Shown: positions 15,841 through 26,092 of the stretch, piece after piece
How the letters are laid out: every line of letters starts with the position of its first letter
Numbering within the stretch: the stretch's first letter is position 1
Assembly: GCF_964059235.1 (NCBI RefSeq)
Contig: NZ_OZ060452.1
Coordinates: 372,001 to 436,000, forward strand
DNA: 64,000 nucleotides
Direction of reading: 5' to 3'
From: Candidatus Tisiphia endosymbiont of Nedyus quadrimaculatus
Lineage (GTDB): Bacteria > Pseudomonadota > Alphaproteobacteria > Rickettsiales > Rickettsiaceae
Notes under the pieces: generated by a model
What the model saw: only the letters and a program-made list of their open reading frames with translations
Told to the model about the DNA's origin: nothing
Database searches by the model: none
Translations under genes and position numbers: made by a program

Positions 15841-17279
15841 TGCTTTATGAACAATTTCAGCGGAATATTGAAAAGCTAGTTGATAGACCTCACCTGAGGT
15901 CTATCGCATTGGCTATTTCGGGTGGTTCTGATTCCATAGCCCTTTTAATGTTAACACATAAATGGGCTAGCACTAATAGTATTAAGCTAGTAGTGATGTT
16001 AGTTAATCATCATTTACGAGAGCAGTCTAAGATGGAGCATGAGTATGTACGAGACTTAAGCCATAAATTGGGACATAGATATCACCAGCTTCATTTCGAT
16101 CACCAAAATAATTTTTCTAATTTACAAGCAAGGGCTAGAGAAGGTCGTTATAAATTAATGACTGATTTATGTAGCAAATTAGATATATTGACAATTTTAA
16201 CAGCACATCACTTGGATGATTATATTGAAAATTATTGTTTGAGATTAGAAAAAAAAAGTAGTCTATTTGGACTTAGTGCTAGCAATATTAATTGGTATAA
16301 TAATGTTAAAATAGTGAGACCATTGTTTAACATTCCGAAACAACAGTTAATTGCATATTTAGTTACCAATAATGTAAAATGGTTTGAAGATGAATCTAAT
16401 AAATCTGACAAATATCAACGAAATATCATTAGAAAAAAGCTATCCCTAGAAGGAGAATATATAAAGAATCAAATAATTTCTCAACAATCTAGAATTAACC
16501 AAGTAGTAGAAGAAAAATGGCAACCGGAATTGATTGCTTGCATTGCAGAATCAGTAAAAATTTATGATTTCGGTTTTGCTACTGTAAATTTATTAAAATT
16601 TGCAGAATTTTCTAGTGCAATAACACTACAGGTAATCAGTTTTGTACTTATCATTATTAGCGGTAAGAACCGCACTAGTAGATCAGGCTCAATAAGCATG
16701 ATAACAGAACTATTACAACAAAAAATAGACTTTATTAAGACACTCCATGGTTGCGTGATTAAAAAAATTAGTAGTAATCTAATAATTTACCGAGAATTTG
16801 GTAGGAATTTACCTATAGATATTAGGCTTAATAATGTAGATGTATGGGATGGTAGATTTCATTTCTATATCAATAAACCTCTTGTAGAATTCGCTCTAGC
16901 TCAGGAATTTGTAGGAGAGCCGGAACGCAGAACCGAAAGCAGTACAAATAACGTATTTGAGGATTCGAGTCTAGCCCCGACGCCCAAATTACCAGCAGAA
17001 GTAGAATTATACAAGAGGTCTAATAATTCAGGTTATTTGATCAGTAACCTAACGATCAAGGATTATAGTAAAATAAGGCAAGATTTAGATTTTAAAATAC
17101 TGAAAGACGCAAGTTTTAACAATCATATAGCTATTTTATTCACCCTACCAGTAGTCAAGATACTTGAAAAAGTTATAGCCATACCCCATATATCGTATTA
17201 TAATGACCAAGGTTTGGGGAGAAGGCTTAGTGTTTCTTTCTCTCCTAATTTTATATCGCGTTTTACACATTTCTGTTAG
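15840..17279 (+). CDS. tilS: tRNA(Ile)-lysidine synthetase TilS carrying an RPE1-type peptide insert
   Basis: TilS makes lysidine at C34 of the CAU-anticodon tRNA-Ile so that it reads AUA. The PP-loop SGGSDSIALL is at about residues 24-33, with the family motifs LTAHHLDDYIEN and WFEDESNKSDKYQRN after it. At 479 residues it is longer than related proteins (about 430 as I recall). The excess fits residues about 347-393, whose pattern EF-G-ERRT...EDSS...T-KLP-EVE matches the RPE1 peptide of Rickettsia. The insert sits in the variable C-terminal region, away from the active site. Confidence 0.92.
   Translation: MLYEQFQRNIEKLVDRPHLRSIALAISGGSDSIALLMLTHKWASTNSIKLVVMLVNHHLREQSKMEHEYVRDLSHKLGHRYHQLHFDHQNNFSNLQARAREGRYKLMTDLCSKLDILTILTAHHLDDYIENYCLRLEKKSSLFGLSASNINWYNNVKIVRPLFNIPKQQLIAYLVTNNVKWFEDESNKSDKYQRNIIRKKLSLEGEYIKNQIISQQSRINQVVEEKWQPELIACIAESVKIYDFGFATVNLLKFAEFSSAITLQVISFVLIIISGKNRTSRSGSISMITELLQQKIDFIKTLHGCVIKKISSNLIIYREFGRNLPIDIRLNNVDVWDGRFHFYINKPLVEFALAQEFVGEPERRTESSTNNVFEDSSLAPTPKLPAEVELYKRSNNSGYLISNLTIKDYSKIRQDLDFKILKDASFNNHIAILFTLPVVKILEKVIAIPHISYYNDQGLGRRLSVSFSPNFISRFTHFC
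16878..17018. repeat. Rickettsia palindromic element (RPE1-type) inserted in frame in tilS
   Basis: CCTCTTGTAGAATTC (16878-16892) and GAATTATACAAGAGG (17004-17018) are inverted with one mismatch, bounding 141 bp that keep the tilS frame open. The encoded peptide follows the RPE1 pattern EF.G..ERRT....EDSS...T.KLP.E. RPE1 was described in Rickettsia as a mobile palindrome that inserts in frame within genes. Confidence 0.82.
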
Positions 17280-17290
17280 GTGAGTAGTAG

Positions 17291-19180
17291 ATGAATAATC
17301 AAAGTAAGAATGTTCTAATTTGGGTGTCGATTTTTGTTTTAATAGTACTTGTTTTTCATGCGTTTCAAAATGATGGTTTTATTGGAGGAAAAAGTAATAT
17401 CGCTTTTTCAGATTTTTTAACCAAAATTGATGAAAAAGCAATAAGTTCTGTTAAAATTCAGGGTAGAATAATTGATGGAACTCTAAGTGATGGAGCTTCT
17501 TTTTCGACTTATGCTGCTGACTATCCAGATCTAATAAATCGCCTAAATAGCAATTCGGTTCATATTGAAATAGTGCCACCTGATACAAAAATGAACTTGT
17601 TGTTTAACATATTTGTTTCGTGGTTTCCAATGATTCTTTTGATAGGTGGGTGGGTATTTTTCATGCGTCAAATGCAAGGTGGAGGAAAAGCCATGGGTTT
17701 TGGTAAATCTAAAGCTAAGCTAGTTTCAGATAAAGGCCCGAAAATTACTTTTAAAGATGTTGCTGGAATTAACGAAGCTAAAGAAGAATTAACTGAAATT
17801 GTTGATTTCCTTAGAGACCCAAGCAAATTCCAAAAACTTGGTGGTAAAATTCCAAAGGGATGTTTACTTATAGGATCACCTGGAACAGGTAAAACTCTCC
17901 TAGCAAAAGCTATAGCCGGCGAGGCAAATGTCCCATTCTTTAGTATCTCTGGCTCTGATTTTGTTGAAATGTTCGTTGGCGTTGGTGCTAGCCGTGTTCG
18001 CGATATGTTCGAACAAGGTAAACGCAATGCTCCTTGCATAATTTTTATTGACGAAATAGATGCAGTAGGTCGTCACAGAGGTATTGGTATGGGTGGTGGC
18101 AACGATGAACGTGAACAAACACTAAATCAAATGCTGGTCGAAATGGATGGGTTTGAGGATAATGAAGGGGTAGTTATTATTGCTGCAACTAACAGACCAG
18201 ATGTATTGGATCCAGCGTTACTAAGACCTGGGAGATTTGATCGCCAAATTACTGTTCCTAATCCAGATATTGATGGTAGAGAACAAATTTTACAAGTACA
18301 TTTGAAGAAAATAAAATGTGCCTCAAATATAGTCGCTAGAATCATAGCTAGAGGAACTCCTGGATCTTCAGGAGCAGATCTTGCTAATCTTGTCAATGAA
18401 TCTGCATTAATTGCTGCTCGCAAGGGTAAAAAAGAAGTAAGTATGGCAGATTTAGAAGAGGCAAAAGATAAAGTGTTAATGGGTGTAGAAAGACGTTCTA
18501 TGGTTATGTCAGATGAGCAGAAAAAACTAACTGCTTATCATGAGGGAGGGCATGCATTGGTTGGTTTGTATTGTCCTGCTTCTGATCCAATTCACAAAGC
18601 AACTATTATTCCAAGGGGTAGGTCACTTGGAATGGTTATGCGGCTTCCTGAAAATGATCGTTTTTCTATGCCACGTGATAAAATGGAAGCTGATATAGCG
18701 GTGGCAATGGCTGGCAGGGTAGCTGAGGAGCTTATTTTTGGCAGAGATAAAGTTACTTCTGGGGCTTCTTCAGATATTAAAATGGCAACCCAAATGGCTA
18801 GAGCTATGGTAACGGACTGGGGGTTAAGTGATGCAATAGGACCAGTATATCATGGTTCGAGTAATGAAGATCTATATACTAGTGGTAGGGGAGCAGGTCA
18901 TACTTCTGTACATACAGCAGAATTAGTTGATACAGAAGTGAGAAAAATTATTGAAAAAGGCTATGATTTTGCCAAAAATATATTAACTAAACATATTGAT
19001 CAACTTCATTTATTAGCTAAAGTATTGATTGAACATGAGACGTTGTCCGGTCAGCAGATTAAAAACTTGCTTAGTGGTAGGTCTATGAATTCAGAAGAGG
19101 AAAATTTATTTCCAATAAAAAATGACCATGGTGGTACTATAAAAGTTAAGAAACTAAATCAGAAAAGAACAGCAGGGTAA
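17291..19180 (+). CDS. ftsH: ATP-dependent zinc metalloprotease FtsH
   Basis: FtsH is a hexameric inner-membrane AAA protease that degrades membrane and regulatory proteins. The 629-residue product has two N-terminal membrane helices (about 8-26 and 103-125), Walker A GSPGTGKT (about 197-204), Walker [13 protein letters not shown], the second region of homology [17 protein letters not shown], and the zinc site HEGGH (about 420-424; HEAGH in most bacteria). It starts 11 bp after tilS. An AATTTAAAAG...CTTTTAAATT inverted repeat follows the stop. Confidence 0.96.
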   Translation: MNNQSKNVLIWVSIFVLIVLVFHAFQNDGFIGGKSNIAFSDFLTKIDEKAISSVKIQGRIIDGTLSDGASFSTYAADYPDLINRLNSNSVHIEIVPPDTKMNLLFNIFVSWFPMILLIGGWVFFMRQMQGGGKAMGFGKSKAKLVSDKGPKITFKDVAGINEAKEELTEIVDFLRDPSKFQKLGGKIPKGCLLIGSPGTGKTLLAKAIAGEANVPFFSISGSDFVEMFVGVGASRVRDMFEQGKRNAPCIIFIDEIDAVGRHRGIGMGGGNDEREQTLNQMLVEMDGFEDNEGVVIIAATNRPDVLDPALLRPGRFDRQITVPNPDIDGREQILQVHLKKIKCASNIVARIIARGTPGSSGADLANLVNESALIAARKGKKEVSMADLEEAKDKVLMGVERRSMVMSDEQKKLTAYHEGGHALVGLYCPASDPIHKATIIPRGRSLGMVMRLPENDRFSMPRDKMEADIAVAMAGRVAEELIFGRDKVTSGASSDIKMATQMARAMVTDWGLSDAIGPVYHGSSNEDLYTSGRGAGHTSVHTAELVDTEVRKIIEKGYDFAKNILTKHIDQLHLLAKVLIEHETLSGQQIKNLLSGRSMNSEEENLFPIKNDHGGTIKVKKLNQKRTAG

Positions 19181-19222
19181 TTTAAAAGTCGTGACTACGG
19201 TAGAGAGGTGTGCTTTTAAATT
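19179..19222. terminator. Inverted repeat between ftsH and sdhB
   Basis: AATTTAAAAG (19179-19188) and CTTTTAAATT (19213-19222) are perfect 10-bp complements around a 24-nt loop, beginning at the ftsH stop. It could end ftsH transcription or act in the sdhB leader. The loop is long for a classical terminator. Confidence 0.4.
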
Positions 19223-19261
19223 GCTCTGAAATATAGTTAGAATTTTGGATAAGGAATAAAC

Positions 19262-20047
19262 ATGGCAGAACTTAGATTACCACCTAATTCTAAAGTCCGT
19301 AAAGGTACTACATATCAACATTCTGGAGAAGCGGTTAAGTTACGTAATATCAGAATTTATAGATATGACCCAGATTCTGAAGAAAATCCTAGAATTGATA
19401 TTTATGAGTTAGATCTATGCAAGACAGGTCCAATGGTTCTAGATGCCTTAATTAAAATAAAAAATGAAATAGATTCTACCTTGACTTTTAGGCGTTCTTG
19501 TCGTGAAGGAATTTGCGGTAGCTGTGCGATGAATATAGATGGAACTAACACACTTGCCTGCATTAAGTCTATTGAAGAAATTCGTGGTGATGTCAAGATA
19601 TATCCTCTACCGCACATGAAGGTAGTAAAAGATTTAGTACCTGATATGTCGCATTTCTATGCTCAATATGAATCAATAGAACCTTGGCTAAAAACTGACA
19701 GTCCGCCACCTTCCAATACTGAAAGATTGCAGTCTCTTAAGGATAGAGAAAAACTAGATGGTTTATATGAATGCATATTATGTGCGTGTTGTTCCACCTC
19801 TTGCCCAAGTTATTGGTGGAATGGTGATAAGTATTTAGGACCTGCGATTTTACTACAAGCCTATCGGTGGATTGCTGATTCTAGGGATGAATATACTGGA
19901 GAACGTTTAGATGCTTTAGAAGATCCATTTAAATTATATCGTTGTCATACGATTATGAACTGTACAAAAACTTGTCCGAAAGGTTTAAATCCAGCTAAAG
20001 CTATTGCAGAGATAAAAAGTCAAATAATAGAACGTCACGGAGTGTAA
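19262..20047 (+). CDS. sdhB: Succinate dehydrogenase iron-sulfur subunit
   Basis: SdhB passes electrons from the flavoprotein to ubiquinone in complex II. The 261-residue protein shows the [2Fe-2S] ligands in [12 protein letters not shown] with a later Cys, and the [4Fe-4S]/[3Fe-4S] ligands in [16 protein letters not shown] and [26 protein letters not shown] precedes the ATG. The other sdh genes (sdhC, sdhD, sdhA) are not next to it, so the operon is split or lies outside the window. Confidence 0.96.
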   Translation: MAELRLPPNSKVRKGTTYQHSGEAVKLRNIRIYRYDPDSEENPRIDIYELDLCKTGPMVLDALIKIKNEIDSTLTFRRSCREGICGSCAMNIDGTNTLACIKSIEEIRGDVKIYPLPHMKVVKDLVPDMSHFYAQYESIEPWLKTDSPPPSNTERLQSLKDREKLDGLYECILCACCSTSCPSYWWNGDKYLGPAILLQAYRWIADSRDEYTGERLDALEDPFKLYRCHTIMNCTKTCPKGLNPAKAIAEIKSQIIERHGV

Positions 20048-20094
20048 AGCGAATAGACTTAACCTAAGTTCGATATAGCATTAGTGTATCCTTG

Positions 20095-20215
20095 ATGTTA
20101 CTCCCGCGTAGGCATTGCCCGCATGGATCAAAAACGCCAACGTAAGTAATGGTACTTACAGGACCAAAAACGATGTCATTCCCGTCTACGCGGGAATGAC
20201 ATCGTTGATAGTTCA
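20095..20215. repeat. Composite repeat with GTAAGT...ACTTAC hairpin, copy 1 of 4
   Basis: The unit contains GGCATTGCCCGCATGGATCA, GCCAACGTAAGTAATGG, TACTTACAGGACC and a GATGTCATTCCCG...CGGGAATGACATC hairpin. Related units occur at about 25810-26025, 29373-29530 (inverted) and 34845-34925. Confidence 0.75.
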
Positions 20216-20297
20216 TGCTACTACATACGTTAACTATTGATTGTGATTTTCAAATTGCCCTAGAGCTAATCTTAATAAAATATACTTGTTATTAATA

Positions 20298-20710
20298 TAA
20301 CCTCAATTCGATGTAACAAGTTAATACTAGACCCAGTATCATCTCTATTGTGGGGGATGTCACTCACAACTGTCGAAAGTTCGAAGGTAGAGCGGGTTTT
20401 AGAGAGATTTCGTGAATAAAAAAGTATAATATCTTTAATAAATTCCTTATCAATGAGCAAGGTAAATTATATTAGTCGGTGTATCTTTTAACTAATACTT
20501 GATTATATCTACTTTTTTACTTATGAAAATCCTCTAAAACCCGCTCTACCTTCGAACTTTCGACAGTTGTGGGGATGTCACCCCTGCGTAGGCAGGGGTC
20601 TAAAGAAGTAGCAAGGATTAAGTGCTTAAACATTTTTAGATCCCTGCCTTCGCAGGGATGACATCGAGCGTGCAGAGAATAATAATTATTCTTACATCGA
20701 ACTGAGGTTA
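20298..20710. repeat. Nested inverted-repeat element (outer arms TAACCTCAATTCGATGTAA)
   Basis: The outer ends at 20298-20316 and 20692-20710 are inverted with 18 of 19 bases matching. Inside sit a second inverted repeat with 40-bp perfect arms (20365-20404 and 20532-20571) and a CCCTGCG...CGCAGGG hairpin pair at about 20580-20670. No credible ORF is present. Together with the unit at 20095 it fills the 727-bp sdhB-deacetylase gap. Confidence 0.75.
20365..20571. repeat. Inverted repeat with 40-bp perfect arms
   Basis: CACAACTGTCGAAAGTTCGA at 20365-20384, continuing to 20404, is the exact complement of 20532-20571. The 127-nt centre is AT-rich and lacks an ORF. A MITE-like origin is likely. 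Confidence 0.85.
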
Positions 20711-20774
20711 ATATAAATTATTTGCTCACCATTTATTTTCTAATCCAATTCTTTAAAGCATTTATAGATAAAAA

Positions 20775-21539
20775 TCACTCTACGTGATAATTTTTAATAA
20801 AATCAAACTTATAATTTCTTTTATGCAAAAGATCAACTAACTGACTTAAATTTTCTTTGCCATTAAATTGGTCTTGAAACATTTCATCATGCATAAGTAA
20901 AATTAATTTATTAGGTAAGACAGTATCATTTCTGTTAAATTTATCTTCTATCTCTTGCACTAATTCATCTAAGGATTGAATTGGCTTGCCATGCTGATTA
21001 TGCGTCCATTCTAAATCCCAGCCATATAGATAGAAGCCATTTTTATATATTCCATCATCATCTATTCTTTCTACTTTATCTTCTTCTTTTGAAATATATG
21101 GATCATCTTTACTTAGGTTAGGGAGACGGAATACATCTCTACCTGGTAGTCTAGTATTGATATGTGAACCAGTGAAACCAAAAACAGTATTATTTTTTTT
21201 AAGATCCTTAATTACATCCGGAAGATGATGATAAAAATTCCTATAGTGGTTATTAGCGTGAGTATAGCTGTGATTTCCTATTTCAATAAAAGGGTTTTTT
21301 TTAGCTAGATCAACAGCTTTCTTTAGTCTAGGACTCGAATTATCATAATGTAATCCTACCATGAACATGGTAATAGGAGTCTTTTTTTGGGTCATGACAT
21401 TAATAACATTTTCGCTTCCTCCAAGAGGACCATCATCAGATGTTATATAAATTGTTTTATTTGTATCTGCACATAATGCATAAGGTAGATTTACTATAGA
21501 TACGAAACAATAGATTAGGAAGATTTTGGTTATTCTCAT
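20775..21539 (-). CDS. Exported polysaccharide deacetylase (NodB homology)
   Basis: The 254-residue protein has a Sec signal (ITKIFLIYCFVSIVNLPYALCA, cleavage near residue 24) and the NodB-domain motifs: TSDDGP at about 33-38, where the paired Asp residues are base and metal ligand, and HSYTH at about 94-98 as the metal-binding H-x3-H. A late LLMHDE is close to the usual motif containing the catalytic His. Family members remove N-acetyl groups from peptidoglycan, chitin-like polymers or other sugars in the periplasm. The substrate cannot be told. It stands alone between repeat-filled gaps. Confidence 0.85.
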   Translation of the reverse strand: MRITKIFLIYCFVSIVNLPYALCADTNKTIYITSDDGPLGGSENVINVMTQKKTPITMFMVGLHYDNSSPRLKKAVDLAKKNPFIEIGNHSYTHANNHYRNFYHHLPDVIKDLKKNNTVFGFTGSHINTRLPGRDVFRLPNLSKDDPYISKEEDKVERIDDDGIYKNGFYLYGWDLEWTHNQHGKPIQSLDELVQEIEDKFNRNDTVLPNKLILLMHDEMFQDQFNGKENLSQLVDLLHKRNYKFDFIKNYHVE

Positions 21540-21568
21540 AAATATATACCTGAGATTATATGGTTAAA

Positions 21569-21614
21569 CCCCAATTCGGGATAAGAATTGGCAAATTCTT
21601 ATCCCGAATTCGCG
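21569..21614. repeat. 46-bp palindrome, copy 3 of 7
   Basis: The CCCC...CGCG orientation, loop GGCA, stem TTCGGGATAAGAATT and its complement. It lies upstream of the deacetylase start and past the rsmA stop on the other side. Confidence 0.85.
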
Positions 21615-21720
21615 TGTTAAGTAGGTTACTTTTACCGTAAATAGAATTGTACCATTACATTACCAAGTATACCAAAGTAAAAAATTGACAATTAACAATA
21701 AATATTTACTGGTAGTGATA

Positions 21721-22587
21721 TTAATAGCGATGTAGTGGTTCATTTGAGTATAATTTTGCTAAAGACAAATAATCTTGTGGTGATAAATTTTCAGATCGAG
21801 AAGAATTATCAATCTTTAATCGAGATAACAAATCTTCTATGTGCGGGGTTAGTTTCTTCAAAGATGATTTAATCATTTTACGACGTTCACTAAAGGCTAG
21901 TCTAGTAATTAGTTCAACTTTCCCAATTAGTTCAGATGTTAATGGATTATCAAAAGGCACGAGTCTCACTATTGCAGAGTGGACTTTTGGTGCAGGGTAG
22001 AAAGCTTGCGGATTAACATCAAAGCATTTTTCGACTGAACAAAGTAACTGACATATTATTGATAATCTGCCATAAGATTTTGTCCCAACTTTACCACATA
22101 TTCGCTCTACAACCTCTCTTTGCAGCATTAAAGTCATACTACTTATTAAGTATGATTTTTTTAACCATTTTATGACTAACTCTGTACCTATTTGGTAAGG
22201 TAAATTTGAAATAATAGTTATTTTATCATGTGTTTTGTCATGACTTAAGGTTGATAGATCAAATTTAGAAGCATCTGAATGAATAATATGCAGATTATGG
22301 TATAACTCTCTTATTTCCGTTAGTAACGGTATGCATCTAGCGTCAGTTTCAACCACAGTTAAAGATTTAGGGTTGTGGGAAAGGATAGCTCTAGTGAGTC
22401 CGGCTGTACCAGGACCAACTTCTAATACAGAGTCATTTTCTCGGAGACCGCTTACGCGAACTATTTTATCACATAGACTACTATCAAAAATGAAATTTTG
22501 ACCATATTTCTTAATAGGAACAATACCATGTTGGCTGGCATGCTTGGCGATTGAAGGTAGTGTACTCGGATCATTCGAGTATATCAC
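21721..22587 (-). CDS. rsmA: 16S rRNA (adenine1518/1519-N6)-dimethyltransferase
   Basis: RsmA (KsgA) dimethylates two adjacent adenines in helix 45 of 16S rRNA. The 288-residue protein has the N-terminal [10 protein letters not shown], the SAM motif [10 protein letters not shown] at about 54-63, the target-base motif NLPYQIGT, and the C-terminal helical domain starting [14 protein letters not shown]. The start overlaps the surA stop by 4 bp, so lptD-surA-rsmA form an operon, as in many proteobacteria. Confidence 0.95.
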   Translation of the reverse strand: MIYSNDPSTLPSIAKHASQHGIVPIKKYGQNFIFDSSLCDKIVRVSGLRENDSVLEVGPGTAGLTRAILSHNPKSLTVVETDARCIPLLTEIRELYHNLHIIHSDASKFDLSTLSHDKTHDKITIISNLPYQIGTELVIKWLKKSYLISSMTLMLQREVVERICGKVGTKSYGRLSIICQLLCSVEKCFDVNPQAFYPAPKVHSAIVRLVPFDNPLTSELIGKVELITRLAFSERRKMIKSSLKKLTPHIEDLLSRLKIDNSSRSENLSPQDYLSLAKLYSNEPLHRY

Positions 22588-23471
22588 AAAGGTAGCATTA
22601 TTTTGATATATGCTTTCTTACGCATATCCTCAAAGTATTTTTGGGCTTTTTGTGACATTTTTTTATTGGTCAGAAGATTTATTACATAATCATTTTCATC
22701 TAGAGTAACATTAACTATCTTTTTATTACACATTAAGATTAACTTAAACCCATCTTGCATCTCGAAAACACTACTTTTCTCTCCTGTATTTAAATCCTTG
22801 AGAATTGTTTGTAGCGTAGAATCTAGAGTACTTAAATTTTGATTGACTATCTCTAACGTAGAAGAATCTTTATATAAAGATTCTTTGATATCGTGACAAT
22901 TTGTAAGGCGTTTTTGTAACCCATACATCTTTTGCAAAGTTTTATCCTGTTTATCTTTTGAAGTAAAGATTTGAGCCGATATTTCTGCATCTTTTGAATT
23001 AGTCGCTAATATTATAGCATCAACTTCTTTTGCACTAATAGCAACTGATCTGGAAATACTAGATAAAATATTCATTTTGATAATTTCAGCACCAATCTGA
23101 GATTTAAAACTATTAATATCTACAGATTTACTCTTCAAAAGTTGCATTAATTGTCCTTTTGCCATTTTATTACGTTGCTCAATAGTCTCTATAGACTCAT
23201 TTAATTCACTATCAGAACTTTTTTTACCGTTTACAGACTGATAAAGCAATAAATCATTAATCACGCTGTTAATTGCCATCCTGTCAAGTTGCTTATCTGT
23301 TTGAGAATCAGGATTGTTAATATTGTTAAGTGCCATGAGCATGTGTTTTCTAGCTAAAAATTCATGTAATGTAATTGGCTCATTATTAACTAATGCAACT
23401 ATATTGGATAATTCTGCTTTCGCTATAGCTAGGTTAAAAACGATAGCAACTAAACAAAATAACTTCTTCAT
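22584..23471 (-). CDS. surA: SurA-like periplasmic chaperone
   Basis: The 295-residue protein has a Sec signal ([18 protein letters not shown]) and the SurA N-terminal domain ([23 protein letters not shown]). A C-terminal parvulin-like segment is poorly conserved and seems to lack a clear PPIase core, so a chaperone role in outer-membrane protein folding is more likely than isomerase activity. Its place between lptD and rsmA is the usual one for surA; LptD itself is a SurA client. Confidence 0.8.
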   Translation of the reverse strand: MKKLFCLVAIVFNLAIAKAELSNIVALVNNEPITLHEFLARKHMLMALNNINNPDSQTDKQLDRMAINSVINDLLLYQSVNGKKSSDSELNESIETIEQRNKMAKGQLMQLLKSKSVDINSFKSQIGAEIIKMNILSSISRSVAISAKEVDAIILATNSKDAEISAQIFTSKDKQDKTLQKMYGLQKRLTNCHDIKESLYKDSSTLEIVNQNLSTLDSTLQTILKDLNTGEKSSVFEMQDGFKLILMCNKKIVNVTLDENDYVINLLTNKKMSQKAQKYFEDMRKKAYIKIMLPL

Positions 23472-23481
23472 AATTTTAGAC

Positions 23482-25620
23482 TCACATATTTAATATTTTT
23501 AAACCTATAGAAATAGCAGGTACAGCAGAATTCTTTTTTATTCCCCTACTACCATCTACCATATAATTGTCTGAAAGTTTTCCGGCTATTCTAACACAAT
23601 CATTCAAGTATGTCACCTGGATACTCTTAGAAAGAACATTTAGTTTGCTTTTTGGCCAATTTACTCTCATATCATAGGCAACTGACCAATTTTCTGTTAA
23701 TTGATAAGTGAAATTATAGTAAAATTGCCTTATTTTGTTATCAGTTAATTTATCTGTAAAATAATATTTCTGTAAATTTGAAATCTGAACCAATCCAGCA
23801 GTTAACTGAATTTTCTTAGAGTTAAGGCTTCCACCTAATTCATCTCTAATTGGATCAAAATTTCTACTTTTTCTAAATCTATAGAACAGCTCTATCTTAT
23901 CAGCAAAACTACTAGCAATTCTACCAACATTTTCGATATTATTAATAGAGTTAGCATTAATAGCAGTGTTATAGGTTTGTCCTAGAAATAAACTTGTATA
24001 ATTCTCTTCCGATAGTATAGAAGAATTAACCCCATAACTTAATCTATTGCCAAATTCATGATAATCTATACCACTATAGCGATTCGAATTGAATATATTA
24101 TTTTCTGATAGTTCATATTTTGATGGATCAATAAAGGAAAATTTCTTATTAGAATTATGTCTACGTCCAATAGTTACGGATATAATTGGTTCTACAAACA
24201 GGCTAGTTTTATCAAAAATTGATCCAGCTAATGGGTAACGCCAAATATTTTGGATTTCAGGTGTATTTCTAGTTAGAACATGATTAGTCCTAGAATCATT
24301 TGGATATAAGTGATTAATAAAATATACATCTGATCTATTCCGTAAGGTAACATTAAACAAATGACCTGCCTCAGTTAAAAAATTATTATCCACTGCCAGT
24401 TGTAATGCAACTCGACCTAGTTCCTTTCCACCTCTTTCTTTATAGATTAATCCATTATTCTCTACAACTAAGTTACTAGTTTCTTCGTCATTTAGAGGTA
24501 TAACATTCTTGGTTCTAACCTTGGGGAAAATTAATGGATTCGTACTACTAGAATCATTTGTTCCCAACCCCTCAAAATATATTCCTTCCGTCAATAAGTA
24601 ATTATAATTATTGACATGTTCTAAATATAACTTAGACATTAAATACGGAGTATAATTGTTATAGTAATTTTTTAAATAAGCTTTATCAGAAGTACGTTGT
24701 AACCTAAATCCGTATCTATAATCGTTTTTGGTAAAATTACCATTGCTTAATAGATAATATGAGTTCACCTTACGGTTTTTTATCGTTACATCACCATCTT
24801 TTATAGAGTATGGTACTTTACCATAATTAGCGTCTAAAGATATATAATCAGTTTTATTCGGTTTGTAACGAGCTTCTAGTTCGAGAATTTTATATATAAT
24901 GTTATGCTTTTGCCAAAAAATCCTAGGGGTTAGAGTAAAGTCTAGATTAGGTTTAGCTCTATAATATAGCGGTATTCCCAAAGCATTATCCCGCACTCTA
25001 GGTATCAATATTCCCGATTCTGCGGGAGCCTTAGGTGTTGGATGAGAAAAATATGGTATATACAAGATTGGTACACCATATACCTCAAAAAATAGGTGAT
25101 TATAAACCATTTTATTCTTATTAAGATATATCTCAGTATTTTTTGCAGAAACTTGCCAAATAGGTTTTTGGTTACATAGTATTTTGCATGGAGTAAAGGT
25201 ACTATTATGCAGACGAAAAACATCTTCATTTACTCTTTCTGCTAATTTTGATACTAATAGTGTATTATCACCAAAATATAAAATAAAATCTGAGATTATC
25301 CCTGCCTTTAGTTTGTCTTTTAATATAACAAGATCTCCTAGAATAACTCTATTTTGCTGATCTTTAATTCTAATATCACCTTCAGCCCAAAGTTTATCTT
25401 GCCCTATATCATAAATCAAAGAATTAGCTGTTAGGAAGTAATTATCCAATATAACTTGAACATCACCTTTAGCATAAATAAGCTGTTCTTTTTGGTTATA
25501 TTCAATATAATCCGCTGACATAAAGCTAAATTGTTTGTTCATCCCTTGCTTGTCAGCTATTGCAAAACCAAAAACCGATAACAAAGTAATAATAATCAAT
25601 ATATTGCAGAAAATTCGCAT
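23482..25620 (-). CDS. lptD: LPS-assembly protein LptD (outer-membrane LPS translocon)
   Basis: LptD is the outer-membrane barrel that, with LptE, puts LPS in the outer leaflet. The 712-residue protein has a signal peptide, an OstA-like N-terminal jellyroll (MSADYIEYNQKEQLIYAKGDVQV, about 33-55) and a beta-rich C-terminal barrel with frequent aromatic residues. Two cysteines are visible in TPCKILCN. It is shorter than E. coli LptD (784). It is the first gene of lptD-surA-rsmA. A perfect 28-bp palindrome lies 43 bp upstream. Confidence 0.92.
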   Translation of the reverse strand: MRIFCNILIIITLLSVFGFAIADKQGMNKQFSFMSADYIEYNQKEQLIYAKGDVQVILDNYFLTANSLIYDIGQDKLWAEGDIRIKDQQNRVILGDLVILKDKLKAGIISDFILYFGDNTLLVSKLAERVNEDVFRLHNSTFTPCKILCNQKPIWQVSAKNTEIYLNKNKMVYNHLFFEVYGVPILYIPYFSHPTPKAPAESGILIPRVRDNALGIPLYYRAKPNLDFTLTPRIFWQKHNIIYKILELEARYKPNKTDYISLDANYGKVPYSIKDGDVTIKNRKVNSYYLLSNGNFTKNDYRYGFRLQRTSDKAYLKNYYNNYTPYLMSKLYLEHVNNYNYLLTEGIYFEGLGTNDSSSTNPLIFPKVRTKNVIPLNDEETSNLVVENNGLIYKERGGKELGRVALQLAVDNNFLTEAGHLFNVTLRNRSDVYFINHLYPNDSRTNHVLTRNTPEIQNIWRYPLAGSIFDKTSLFVEPIISVTIGRRHNSNKKFSFIDPSKYELSENNIFNSNRYSGIDYHEFGNRLSYGVNSSILSEENYTSLFLGQTYNTAINANSINNIENVGRIASSFADKIELFYRFRKSRNFDPIRDELGGSLNSKKIQLTAGLVQISNLQKYYFTDKLTDNKIRQFYYNFTYQLTENWSVAYDMRVNWPKSKLNVLSKSIQVTYLNDCVRIAGKLSDNYMVDGSRGIKKNSAVPAISIGLKILNM

Positions 25621-25662
25621 TAAAGATAACTTTTGAAGTGAGGGGGTATATAAAATGCGGTC

Positions 25663-25690
25663 ATTTAGTATATAGTACTATATACTAAAT
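25663..25690. promoter_or_regulatory. Perfect 28-bp palindrome upstream of lptD
   Basis: The arm ATTTAGTATATAGT is followed at once by its exact complement ACTATATACTAAAT. It is very AT-rich. It could be an operator for lptD-surA-rsmA, a cruciform or a chance AT palindrome. The 7-mer TTTAGTA also recurs upstream of the XRE gene near 39.8 kb. Confidence 0.5.
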
Positions 25691-25809
25691 TTGATATATT
25701 TATACGATAATCCGACGTTAAATAGTAGTAATTTTTAAAATTAGGCTACAGGGCTTGTAAAGTAAAAGACATAACCTTCAATTTACTTTCTATATCATCT
25801 CTGATTACT

Positions 25810-26025
25810 GGATGTCATTCCCGCTGTGGCATTACCCGCGTGGATCAAAAAGCCAACGTAAGTAATGGTACTTACAGAACCAAAAACGATGTCATTCCCG
25901 CGTAGGCGGGAATCTAAAAAATAACCTGCAAAGGCTATTAGACATTATAGATTCCCGCCTACGCGGGAATGACATACTAGTGATCCACGTGGGCAATGCC
26001 TTCTCGCTGCAGCTCGGGTGACATC
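25810..26025. repeat. Composite repeat with GTAAGT...ACTTAC hairpin, copy 2 of 4
   Basis: GATGTCATTCCCGC near 25812 and its partner near 26010-26024 bound the unit; inside are GCCAACGTAAGTAATGG, TACTTACAG and a long GATGTCATTCCCGCGTAGGC hairpin with arms at about 25889-25912 and 25951-25972. It ends 65 bp before the iscR promoter and fills most of the 531-bp lptD-iscR gap. Confidence 0.75.
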
Positions 26026-26092
26026 AGTAGTAGTTAAATTTAAGTTTATATCAATTATTGACTGCGACTTTATAAACCGCTATGATAAAATA

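Noticed and set aside
17668-18423. Three minus-strand ORFs opposite ftsH
   Set aside because: Shadows of the conserved AAA and protease codons.
20272-20460. 62-codon ORF in the sdhB-deacetylase gap
   Set aside because: Lies in nested inverted repeats and has no coding character.
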